From Syntrophorhabdus sp. (GTDB lineage: Bacteria > Desulfobacterota > BSN033 > UBA1163): a stretch of DNA of 9,177 nucleotides. The stretch covers positions 1-9,177 of the forward strand of contig DYHU01000144.1 in assembly GCA_020724025.1 (NCBI GenBank). The letters are read 5' to 3'. Position numbers and translations under genes: made by a program. The notes below the pieces were generated by a model. It was not told where the DNA came from. It made no database searches and saw only the letters and a list, made by a program, of their open reading frames with translations. Below, piece after piece: positions 1 to 6,319 of this stretch. How positions within the stretch are numbered: position 1 is the stretch's first letter; each line of letters opens with the position of its first letter.

Positions 1-79
1 TCTGCGAAAGAAACTCTTTCGCCATCCTGCAGTAAGGTCAGGTCGGTGTTGAATAAACCTTAATCTCTTCTGCTGCCAT
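1..79 (-). CDS. Glutaredoxin-like selenoprotein, N-terminal part (in-frame TGA = Sec14)
   Basis: Reading from the ATG at 79-77, the frame gives MAAEEIKVYSTPT, then TGA at 40-38, then PYCRMAKEFLSQ to the window edge. This is the start of a thioredoxin-fold glutaredoxin: a beta strand (IKVYSTP), then the redox motif CPYC with its first Cys replaced by the TGA codon, then helix 1. Read through as selenocysteine, the active site is U14-P-Y-C17. A strong ribosome site (AAAGGAGGG, 94-86) lies 6 nt before the ATG, and a SECIS-like hairpin follows the TGA. Sec-containing glutaredoxins are known in bacteria, and I recall a small 'Uxx-star' glutaredoxin-like family in anaerobes; membership is a guess. 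The expected role is cytoplasmic thiol or selenol redox chemistry. The gene runs off the left edge, so its length is unknown. A nonsense-mutated pseudogene is the alternative, made less likely by the TGA sitting exactly at the redox Cys and by the hairpin. Confidence 0.82.
4..22 (-). promoter_or_regulatory. Candidate bacterial SECIS hairpin in the glutaredoxin mRNA
   Basis: On the minus strand an 8-bp perfect stem GCGAAAGA / TCTTTCGC (22-15 with 11-4) encloses the loop GTT (14-12). The loop begins with G, as in bacterial SECIS elements, and 23 nt separate the TGA (40-38) from the loop, inside the roughly 16-37 nt range described for bacterial SECIS. It lies in the coding sequence immediately after the TGA, as required for SelB-dependent Sec insertion in bacteria. 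The fit to a SECIS consensus was judged by eye and not scored. Confidence 0.68.
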
Positions 80-592
80 GGTTAGCCCTCCTTTAAATAC
101 GGTTATTCATTCTCCATCAGATGATATACCATTGGTCACAGCCACTTCTACACCGCTTCTGGTAAAATTCATATTTCACGGCATTATTCCCTTTAAACTT
201 TATCTACGTTTGCCAGCTATATCAGATGATGTTCAAGACTAAAGGAAATGCAACAGCGTTTGAATGAAAATCTTTTAGCCTGTGTTATCTGTTGTCGCGG
301 GCATTTCTTTTTAAAATGAATTTTGAAGGCTTAACCCTCTCTTTCTCTTCTGCCTTGGTGACTTCTCCTTTCTATTTTGAATGTGCAACAGATGAGGTTG
401 AATCATATGAATTCTTTCGATATAAGCTTCATTTTAATTTGATTTTAAGTTAATGAAAAGTTTTTTTAACATGATGTCCCTATTTCCCGTTGTGACAAAA
501 GAGCTGGGGGTGAATGATTCCCTTTCGGTTTCTATACCGAAAGTACGGTTGTTGGGGCGACCTATATGCATGAAAAAAATGGCTGAGCAAAA
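80..592. other. Intergenic region, AT-rich, no supported gene
   Basis: About 510 bp separate the end of the GntR gene from the selenoprotein start. The region contains the glutaredoxin ribosome site (94-86), a weak extended -10 candidate on the minus strand (TGG then TATATC, 131-123, without a convincing -35), a small inverted repeat ACCATTGGT on the plus strand (128-136), and the palindrome at 522-543. Open frames are all short (44 codons or fewer) and lack a combination of good ribosome site and recognisable protein. I see no tRNA, riboswitch or insertion sequence. A promoter for the glutaredoxin gene must lie here if it is not co-transcribed with the upstream operon. Confidence 0.6.
522..543. 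repeat. 8-bp perfect inverted repeat, 6-nt loop, downstream of the operon
   Basis: CTTTCGGT (522-529) and ACCGAAAG (536-543) are exact reverse complements around the loop TTCTAT. The hairpin lies about 50 bp past the stop of the last operon gene (GntR, 593), where a terminator would be expected, but no T-run follows it on either strand. A further CGGT at 546-549 could pair with the ACCG of the right arm as an alternative fold. It may be a 3' end-stabilising structure or a protein-binding palindrome; I cannot tell which. Confidence 0.45.
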
Positions 593-1309
593 TTATAAAT
601 CCGATAATGTTTTCAGTAATTGAGTAGCTCCCTGATCAAATATAGGAAGAAAACTCATAATGTGATCACTCAAACAAGAGGCGGCCATTCGGGGATTCCT
701 GTGTTGGATGGCAGTCACGATTTTATCCAAAGCATCTACCTGAGGATAACTATCTCGAGCAGAGTCTTGATAGAGATACCAGAACCGTAAACAGACATTA
801 TGCAAGTCCTCAATCATTTCTTTTAGGATTGGGTTTCGGGATGTCTCACCGATTCTTTCATGGAAGCGCTGATCCAACTTGATCAGGCGCTCGTAGTCTC
901 CCATTGCACTAGCTTGATAAGATTGCTCTATAATCTGTCGAAGATCTCGGATATCCTCATCCCTGGCCCGTTGGGCGCAAAGGGCGACCGCTGTCCGCTC
1001 CAAAGGGACGCGAACTTCGAAGATGGACCGGATCATTTCATATTCGATGGGCGCAACAAAGATCCCTTTTCGGGGATGAATGATAATCAACTTTTGGTAA
1101 CTTAACCGTTGGAGAACTTCTCTCAAAGGCGTCCGGCTGATGCCCAATTTATCAGCCAGCTCTCTCTCATTCAAGGGCGTGCCGGGTTTAAGTTCCGTGT
1201 AGATGATCCAGTTTTTGAGGGACTCGTAGGCCCTTTTCTTGAGAGACGTTTTGTCAGTTCCCTGGAGGTGATTGTTTAGTGATCTTCGGGCAACATTCCT
1301 GTTATTCAT
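593..1309 (-). CDS. GntR-family transcriptional regulator, FCD subfamily (238 aa)
   Basis: The N-terminal winged helix-turn-helix spans about residues 20-88, with LNERELADKLGISRTPLREV at 46-65 forming the helix-turn-helix and recognition helix. The C-terminal all-helical FCD ligand domain spans about 92-232. FCD domains often bind a metal through one Asp and three His; here D146-x3-H150 and H216 are visible, but the His usually found a few residues before the conserved Ile of the next helix is replaced (L194-D195), so metal binding is uncertain. The ATG at 1309 is chosen because it overlaps the asparaginase stop by 8 nt; a longer frame reading upstream lies within the asparaginase gene. As the last gene of the operon it is the obvious candidate local repressor, probably released by the transported solute or a catabolite. 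The effector is unknown. Confidence 0.9.
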   Translation of the reverse strand: MNNRNVARRSLNNHLQGTDKTSLKKRAYESLKNWIIYTELKPGTPLNERELADKLGISRTPLREVLQRLSYQKLIIIHPRKGIFVAPIEYEMIRSIFEVRVPLERTAVALCAQRARDEDIRDLRQIIEQSYQASAMGDYERLIKLDQRFHERIGETSRNPILKEMIEDLHNVCLRFWYLYQDSARDSYPQVDALDKIVTAIQHRNPRMAASCLSDHIMSFLPIFDQGATQLLKTLSDL

Positions 1310-2318
1310 ATTCCATACTCTCGAAAATCTTTCTGAGTTCGTGTATGTCGCGGGTTTTGGCCAGAGCAACCATCAGCTTAATTCTGGCCTTTTGTCCAAT
1401 AAGCCGCCCAGCCATGATGACACCCTTGTCGCGTAATCTTCGTCCTCCCCCTGGATATCCATAAACGGGCCATACCCCTCCCTGAATACAACGGGAGGCC
1501 AGGACAACTGGAGTCCCTTGATCGATCGTATCCTCAATGGCCGGGATGACCCCGGGAGGGACATTACCCATGCCGAAACCCTCCAGCACCAGACCCGCCA
1601 CTCTGTGGTCTAAAGAACAACGGATAAAGCGGTCATCCATCCCGGTGCTCAGTTTGATGAGGTCCACATTAGGCTCGATTCTTTTGACATCGAGTATGGT
1701 CCGTTTCCTTGGATACCGGATAATTTGGAGTTGATCTCCTTCAATAAATCCCAGGGGACCCAGACCCGGTGCGCCGAAAGCATCCACATTAATGGAATTG
1801 ATCTTTGTGACTTCCTTGGCAGCGTAAAGGCGGTCTGTCATGAGGACCACAACCCCCAGACGGAGAGACTCCTGGGCTTTACAGACCCTTATGCTATAGA
1901 GGAGGTTTCTCAGGCCGTCATATCCTGGTTCCCCGTAATACCGCATGGCTCCAGTCAGAACAACCGGCTTGGGGGAATCCATCACCAAATCTAACATAAA
2001 GGCGGTTTCCTCCATAACATCAGTTCCGTGAACAAGTACTGCCCCGTGGATTGATGATTCCTTAAGGGTTTCCTCCACGTCCTTGGCCAATTGGAACATA
2101 TGATCCGGTGTCATATGGGGGCTGGGTCTATCGGCCCAGTTAACGGGTTTTAAATTTACGTCCGATATCAAGGGCTTCAATTGATCCATAAGGCTTTGGA
2201 ACTGCACCTCAGGAACCACTCCTTGAGGGACCTGGATCAGCCTCATGGAAATGGTTCCACCGGTGAAAAAAACAGCGACGGTGTCTTCCTTAGCAGCTTT
2301 AACCCTGGCGTTTTGCAT
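1302..2318 (-). CDS. Asparaginase-family amidohydrolase, cytoplasmic (338 aa)
   Basis: The protein has the asparaginase/glutaminase catalytic set: TGGTI at 19-23 with the nucleophile-equivalent T22, HGTD at 97-100 (T99, D100), the GAMR strand at 123-126 and the catalytic Lys in VTK (K172), matching T12, T89, D90 and K162 of E. coli AnsB. Family members hydrolyse a side-chain primary amide to an acid plus ammonia. There is no signal peptide, so the enzyme should be cytoplasmic. The length is typical of a single catalytic unit without the extra N-terminal domain of archaeal GatD. The ATG at 2318 is chosen over longer in-frame extensions because those lie inside the creatininase gene, and AGGGA precedes it at reasonable spacing; the overlap with the upstream stop is 20 nt. 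Next to a transporter and a creatininase-like enzyme, the true substrate may be another amide rather than asparagine. Confidence 0.88.
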   Translation of the reverse strand: MQNARVKAAKEDTVAVFFTGGTISMRLIQVPQGVVPEVQFQSLMDQLKPLISDVNLKPVNWADRPSPHMTPDHMFQLAKDVEETLKESSIHGAVLVHGTDVMEETAFMLDLVMDSPKPVVLTGAMRYYGEPGYDGLRNLLYSIRVCKAQESLRLGVVVLMTDRLYAAKEVTKINSINVDAFGAPGLGPLGFIEGDQLQIIRYPRKRTILDVKRIEPNVDLIKLSTGMDDRFIRCSLDHRVAGLVLEGFGMGNVPPGVIPAIEDTIDQGTPVVLASRCIQGGVWPVYGYPGGGRRLRDKGVIMAGRLIGQKARIKLMVALAKTRDIHELRKIFESMEYE

Positions 2319-3054
2319 ATTGCCATCCCTGTCGTTCCATCCGTTGGATAAACTCCACGAGACAGTCCACAAGGGCTTGCTTCATCTTCCGCCCTTTTTC
2401 TACAGTCCCCTTTTCCGGCGCCCCGCTGGCGCCATAATCAGTCAATTCCTCAAAATTCCAAATAAGCTTCACATTAGGATCCATCTCGGGAATCATCCCT
2501 TTGGCCCTGGTCATATCCACCAAATGCGGAACAACAGCCAGAGCGATCGATGTCTCTCCCTCCCCTCCGTGCCCAAGCCCACCCCAAACATCAAAGGTGT
2601 CAGGAGGAAGAAGATTCCCTGCTGTTATCCACCATGCATCCAGAACAGCCAGCCCCGTGTCCGGAAATTCACACTTCACTTCCCTCGCCGCAATCTCAAT
2701 GCAGGGAATATTGCCATCGTGTCCATTGATAATAAGAACCTTACGGATCCCCCAGTGAATCAAAGACCGGAGAACCTCCCCGATAACCCGTATGAGCGTC
2801 TCGTTGGTCAGGGAAATGCACATCGGTTTATGACGGTAATGCAGGCTTAAACCATACCATAAAGGCGGCCCCACCACGGTCTTTTCCAGCCGTTGAGCTA
2901 CTTCTAAGGCGAGGTCGTAGCAGACAAATGTATCCATTCCGAATGGAAGGTGGCCTCCGTGGCTCTCGCAGGAGCCAAAGGCTAAAATGGCCTTGTCAAT
3001 GCCGGCTTCCTGAAACGAGACCTCAGTGTATTCCTCAAGCTTGATGCGCTTCAT
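2299..3054 (-). CDS. Creatininase-family metal-dependent amidohydrolase (251 aa)
   Basis: The fold is recognisable from GSCESHGGHLPFGMDT at 27-42, which gives the metal ligands E30, H32 and D41, and from NGHDGN at 110-115 (H112). A further acidic motif HGGEGETS lies at 162-169. The family hydrolyses cyclic or linear amides (creatinine to creatine, formamidopyrimidine deformylation, and others) with two divalent metals. Pseudomonas creatininase, as I recall it, has NGHYEN with the Glu as a ligand; here that position is Gly, so this is probably not a true creatininase but a member of the wider group. Size and lack of signal peptide fit a cytoplasmic enzyme. The ribosome site GGGGAGG (3065-3059) is 4 nt before the ATG. 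It lies 90 bp after livK and overlaps the asparaginase gene, so the two hydrolases are likely made together and may act in sequence. Confidence 0.88.
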   Translation of the reverse strand: MKRIKLEEYTEVSFQEAGIDKAILAFGSCESHGGHLPFGMDTFVCYDLALEVAQRLEKTVVGPPLWYGLSLHYRHKPMCISLTNETLIRVIGEVLRSLIHWGIRKVLIINGHDGNIPCIEIAAREVKCEFPDTGLAVLDAWWITAGNLLPPDTFDVWGGLGHGGEGETSIALAVVPHLVDMTRAKGMIPEMDPNVKLIWNFEELTDYGASGAPEKGTVEKGRKMKQALVDCLVEFIQRMERQGWQYAKRQG

Positions 3055-3080
3055 GATACCTCCCCTCTTTCATTTCTTTT

Positions 3081-3124
3081 AAAAGATGAGGGGCAGCCCC
3101 TCTGGAAAATGACAGGGGCCGCCC
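3081..3124 (-). terminator. Terminator-like hairpin between livK and the hydrolase genes
   Basis: On the minus strand GGGCGGCCCC (3124-3115) can pair with GGGGCTGCCC (3100-3091) over ten positions including one G-U pair, with a 14-nt loop, followed by CTCATCTTTT (3090-3081). This resembles an intrinsic terminator with a modest T-tail, 20 nt after the livK stop. Since the next gene begins only 27 nt further on and has no obvious promoter of its own, partial read-through is likely: the hairpin could stabilise the 3' end of livK mRNA and lower expression of the downstream enzymes. A shorter alternative stem (GAGGGG-CTG-CCCCTC) uses the same sequence. Confidence 0.55.
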
Positions 3125-3144
3125 TTCAGGTATGTTATGAAAAT

Positions 3145-4308
3145 TTATTGTTTTGGGATCCAGGTCTCCAGAACTTTATACTGGCCGTTCTTCACGCCGA
3201 TAATGGAAACCGCCTTCGCAGGCACACCACTGGGCCGCGTATAAGAGATTTCACCTGTCACGCTTTTATAACCTCGCGTGGCTGCCAAGGCTTTTCTAAG
3301 AGCCGCTTTCTCTGTGGTCCCTGCGCGCTTGACCGCATCAGCGATCAACCCCACTGCATCAAATCCCAGGGGAGCGAAAGCATTCTCAGGCGGACGCCCA
3401 TATTCCTTCTTATATGCCTCGATGAAGGCAAGGACTTCTGGACGCTGGTCTTCACGATAAGTATGGGTTGAAAAATAGACATCATTAGCCAGTTTGGGGC
3501 CCGGAACAGTGACGACCAATTCTGTGTCAAAGCCGTCTCCGCTTACAATGGGGAGGGGCAGTCCTGCTTCTCTGATCTGTTTGACGGTAAGGCCCGCCTC
3601 ATTAGGAATAGCAGAGATAAAGACCGCATCAGGTTTCGGAGAGGCCGCCTTAAGACGTGCGATCTGGGCAGAGAAATCTTTATCGTTCATCATAAAAAAA
3701 TCCTCCAGAACCACCTTCCCCCCCAATTTTATAAATCGTTCCTTGAAAAATTTGGACAGGGCCTTTGTAAAGTCCATGGAGTTGTCGGTCCACACAACCA
3801 CATTGCGGGCCTTCAGGTTGTTGTAGGTAAAGTCTGCGATAGCGAAGGATTGATCATCATCCCCAAAGGGGACCATGAACATACAGTCTCCCACCCATTT
3901 AGGAAGTTCGGGATGGGTCGCACCGGATGTAACAAAAGGGATTCCTTTCGATTGAAAGAGGGGGGCTGCGGCCATAACGAAGGTCGTATCACCGTAACCC
4001 AAGCCTGCGACAACGCCCTCCGAGAGAGCTTTTTTGGCCCCTGTTGCAGAGGCTTTCTGGTCTGTCTTGGTATCTATCCCGATGACCTCAATCGTACGCC
4101 CGCCAAGCAGTCCACCCTCCTGGTTGATCAGCTTGGCCTTCAGTTTCGCTCCGTTCAGGGCGGGGGCATCGATAGAAGACATCCCTCCCGTCAGATTGTA
4201 CAAGGCACCCAATTTGATAGGTTTCGATGCTTTCGCTGCCATAGATACCGAAACAAAACACCCCACCATGGCCAACATGGTTAAGACCACAAAAATCTTG
4301 CGTTTCAT
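3145..4308 (-). CDS. livK: LIV-type ABC transporter periplasmic solute-binding protein (387 aa)
   Basis: This is a type I periplasmic binding protein of the branched-chain amino acid/amide group. Residues 1-24 form a signal peptide (MKRK, a hydrophobic core, cleavage probably after VSMA). A Cys at 17 sits in a poor lipobox (MVGC), so lipoprotein anchoring is possible but less likely. The mature part starts with IKLGALYNLTGG at 31-42, the usual first strand and ligand loop, and continues through the two-lobed ligand-binding domain to the end. The ribosome site AAAGGAGG (4322-4315) is strong. It should bind the solute in the periplasm and deliver it to LivHM. This family covers branched-chain amino acids, amides, urea and aromatic acids, and sequence alone does not pick one here. 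The 131-bp gap upstream and the hairpin downstream suggest separate control of its dosage, common for binding proteins. Confidence 0.93.
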   Translation of the reverse strand: MKRKIFVVLTMLAMVGCFVSVSMAAKASKPIKLGALYNLTGGMSSIDAPALNGAKLKAKLINQEGGLLGGRTIEVIGIDTKTDQKASATGAKKALSEGVVAGLGYGDTTFVMAAAPLFQSKGIPFVTSGATHPELPKWVGDCMFMVPFGDDDQSFAIADFTYNNLKARNVVVWTDNSMDFTKALSKFFKERFIKLGGKVVLEDFFMMNDKDFSAQIARLKAASPKPDAVFISAIPNEAGLTVKQIREAGLPLPIVSGDGFDTELVVTVPGPKLANDVYFSTHTYREDQRPEVLAFIEAYKKEYGRPPENAFAPLGFDAVGLIADAVKRAGTTEKAALRKALAATRGYKSVTGEISYTRPSGVPAKAVSIIGVKNGQYKVLETWIPKQ

Positions 4309-4439
4309 GTTATTCCTCCTTTCTTGTTTCGATGATGATAATGTATGGCTATTATCTTGGATTAAGTTTCCTTCTCAGATGTTTTCACCTCCTTTCCTTT
4401 TTTGAGATCATCTGCTATGGGCCTTTTTAAAGAGATCTG
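4309..4439 (-). other. livM-livK intergenic segment with an orphan full-length Shine-Dalgarno
   Basis: On the minus strand AAAGGAGGTGA (4395-4385) matches the 16S anti-Shine-Dalgarno over about ten bases, yet no ATG, GTG or TTG follows at usable spacing with an open frame: the next bases are AAACATCTGAG, and a GTG inside the motif opens only eight codons. The genuine livK ribosome site lies about 70 nt further on. The near-repeats AGCAGATCTC and AGCAGATGATCTC (4442-4433 and 4417-4405) surround an A/T-rich stretch. I found no convincing promoter here. Confidence 0.45.
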
Positions 4440-5429
4440 CTACCTTTTTCCCATCAGAAAGGCGGGTTCTCGGCTGCCGAATAACCCCTGGGGGTGATAG
4501 ATGAGGATGAGCAAAAGGCCGATGGCCATGATGATCTCATTGATCCCGTAAGCTTCAAGGCTTTCTTCGAGGGGTCTCAATATTTCTACCCCAAGAGTGA
4601 TCATTGCCGCAGCCAGGGTGGCTCCGGTGATGCTGCCGGAGCCACCCACCACAACCATAACCACGAGATTAAATGCCATAATCACCGAGAAAGAGGTTGG
4701 GGTGATGGCTGTGATTATGTGTCCCCACAACCCTCCTGCGATGCCTGCAAAGAAAGCTCCCAAAGCGAAGGCCATGATGCGTGTCCTCGCCAGTGGGACT
4801 CCCAGGCATTCCGCAGCCATTTCGTTCTCTCGAATGGCAAAAAAGGTCCGGCCCAGAGAGGAGTGTTTAATTTTCCAGCAGACATAGAGGGTGATGACCA
4901 CCCACAGATAGACCCCCCATAAATCGGTCAACATGGGAAGGCCATTCAGTCCAAGGGGGCCCCGGGTGAGACTTTCGAGGTTCGTTATGAGGACCTGGAC
5001 GATGATCAGGAAACCCAGGGTAGCCACGGCTAAGTAGTGGCCTTTGAGCCTCAGGACCGGAATCCCTATGAGAAAGGCCATCAAGGTCGCACAGATTCCT
5101 CCCGTAACCATGGCGGGTATGAGTGACCATTCCTGAATCGCCAGCCAGGATGGGAGAGCTGGCAACAGCATGGCTTTGCGAGCCGGAGGAAAAGTTAGGA
5201 TGGCTGCCACATACCCTCCTACCGCCATAAATCCGGGGTGTCCCAGAGAGAAAAGGCCGGTAAATCCGTTGGTCAGGTTTAGGCTGACCGCCAATATGAT
5301 ATTGATCCCGATGAAACAGACGATGGAGAGGATGTAGTCATTCATGGTGCGGTCAAGAGCGAAAACCAGGACCCCACCAGCGGTGATCAATGCAGGGAAA
5401 AACCATCGAGGTCGATGCGACGCCATCAT
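4440..5429 (-). CDS. livM: LIV-type ABC transporter permease LivM (329 aa)
   Basis: This is an integral membrane permease of the branched-chain amino acid family, with multiple hydrophobic helices from about residue 10 onward. The typical N-terminal motif GLFSLGHPGFMAVGGY is at 58-73, and the cytoplasmic ATPase-contact loop (LGRTFFAIRENEMAAECLGV) lies in the second half before the last helices. It forms the translocation channel as a heterodimer with LivH. The start is the first ATG of the pair at 5429 (ATGATG), which gives a 4-nt ATGA overlap with the livH stop and hence probable translational coupling, with GAGGAG just upstream. A longer frame extending to 5567 exists but lies wholly inside livH and adds a non-typical Cys/Asp-rich leader, so I rejected it. 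Confidence 0.93.
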   Translation of the reverse strand: MMASHRPRWFFPALITAGGVLVFALDRTMNDYILSIVCFIGINIILAVSLNLTNGFTGLFSLGHPGFMAVGGYVAAILTFPPARKAMLLPALPSWLAIQEWSLIPAMVTGGICATLMAFLIGIPVLRLKGHYLAVATLGFLIIVQVLITNLESLTRGPLGLNGLPMLTDLWGVYLWVVITLYVCWKIKHSSLGRTFFAIRENEMAAECLGVPLARTRIMAFALGAFFAGIAGGLWGHIITAITPTSFSVIMAFNLVVMVVVGGSGSITGATLAAAMITLGVEILRPLEESLEAYGINEIIMAIGLLLILIYHPQGLFGSREPAFLMGKR

Positions 5430-6319
5430 GCTCGCTCCTCGGTCTTCCTTCCCAAGAGCCCTGCAGGCATAACGAGAAGGATCAGGATCAGGGTCGCAAA
5501 GACAAAGGCATCCCGATAGGCAGAGTAAATAGGTGGCAAAAGTCCTATAAACAGGACTTCCGCGCACCCGAGGAGATAGCCTCCAAGCATGGCGCCTGTA
5601 ATAGACCCGACTCCTCCAATAACAGCGGCCACAAAAGCCTTCAGACCCGGTACAAAACCCAGCAATGGATCAATTTGGCCAAATTTCCCTCCCCACATCA
5701 TTCCCGCAATTCCTGCCAGGCCACTTCCTATCACAAAAGCCAGCATAATTATCCGGTGAATATTGATTCCCATCAGCCGCGCCACATTCAGATTCTCCGC
5801 CGTGGCTCTCATGGCCATACCCAACCGTGTCGTCCGGACCAGGAGGACCAGGAGGATCATCAGGACTACAGAAACGACGATGATGGTCAGTTCGATCATG
5901 CGGAAGGAAACCGGGCCCAGGCGAAGGATCTTCTGAAAATATTCAGGGAAAATGAAATTCCTCGGCTGGCCGGTCAACAATAGGATACCGAGATTTTGCA
6001 AGAGGATGGAGATGGTCAGGGAGGTGATGAACCCCGTAACCTGGGGGGCGCCCCTTAAGGGTCTGAAGGCCACCCGTTCGATAAGGATTCCCATGAAAGT
6101 CCCGGCGAGGAAAACTAACACGACAATCAAAGGGAAAGGAATTTGGCCACTCTGTACCAGTCCAAGGGTCACAAAGGCGCCAACCATCACTATATCGCCA
6201 TGCGCGAAATTGATCAGCCTGATGATCCCATAGATCATGGAAAACCCGATGGCGACAAGGGCATACATGCTCCCAAGGATCAGGCCATTTACCAATTGTT
6301 CTACAATGTAGCTGCCCAT
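5426..6319 (-). CDS. livH: LIV-type ABC transporter permease LivH (297 aa)
   Basis: This is the partner permease of LivM. It starts with a hydrophobic helix (VNGLILGSMYALVAIG, 10-25) and the family motif INFAHGD at 36-42; the ATPase-contact loop LGMAMRATAENLNVARLMG is at about 166-184. About eight to nine membrane segments fit the hydrophobicity, and the length is typical (around 290-300 aa). The ATG at 6319 overlaps the livF stop by one base (TAATG), and the 3' end overlaps livM by four bases, so the three genes are tightly coupled. Nothing indicates truncation or frameshift. It acts in the cytoplasmic membrane. Confidence 0.94.
   Translation of the reverse strand: MGSYIVEQLVNGLILGSMYALVAIGFSMIYGIIRLINFAHGDIVMVGAFVTLGLVQSGQIPFPLIVVLVFLAGTFMGILIERVAFRPLRGAPQVTGFITSLTISILLQNLGILLLTGQPRNFIFPEYFQKILRLGPVSFRMIELTIIVVSVVLMILLVLLVRTTRLGMAMRATAENLNVARLMGINIHRIIMLAFVIGSGLAGIAGMMWGGKFGQIDPLLGFVPGLKAFVAAVIGGVGSITGAMLGGYLLGCAEVLFIGLLPPIYSAYRDAFVFATLILILLVMPAGLLGRKTEERA

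Noticed and set aside
107..179. Two overlapping minus-strand mini-frames: GTG at 179 (20 codons, ending in TGA) and ATG at 172 (21 codons)
   Set aside because: The first has an acceptable AAAGGGA upstream, but both are tiny, overlap each other in different frames and resemble nothing known; extending the first through its TGA as Sec gives no redox motif or plausible protein.
316..450. Plus-strand 44-codon frame (MNFEGLTLSFSS...)
   Set aside because: No ribosome site, no recognisable similarity and AT-rich surroundings; most likely chance.
1310..1369. Longer start for the GntR regulator inside the asparaginase gene
   Set aside because: The extra 20 residues are not part of the family, and the ATG overlapping the asparaginase stop is the natural coupled start.
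1537..2850. Plus-strand open frames opposite the asparaginase and creatininase genes
   Set aside because: Their products are low-complexity or nonsense-like, and the minus-strand frames carry clear catalytic motifs throughout.
4369..4393. GTG within the orphan Shine-Dalgarno as the start of a leader peptide
   Set aside because: It opens only eight codons, and the GTG is part of the ribosome-binding motif itself, so it cannot be used by that site.
5430..5567. Longer LivM start upstream of the ATGATG at 5429
   Set aside because: The extension lies entirely within livH, gives an unusual Cys/Asp-rich leader, and the ATGA overlap start with GAGGAG is typical of coupled liv genes.
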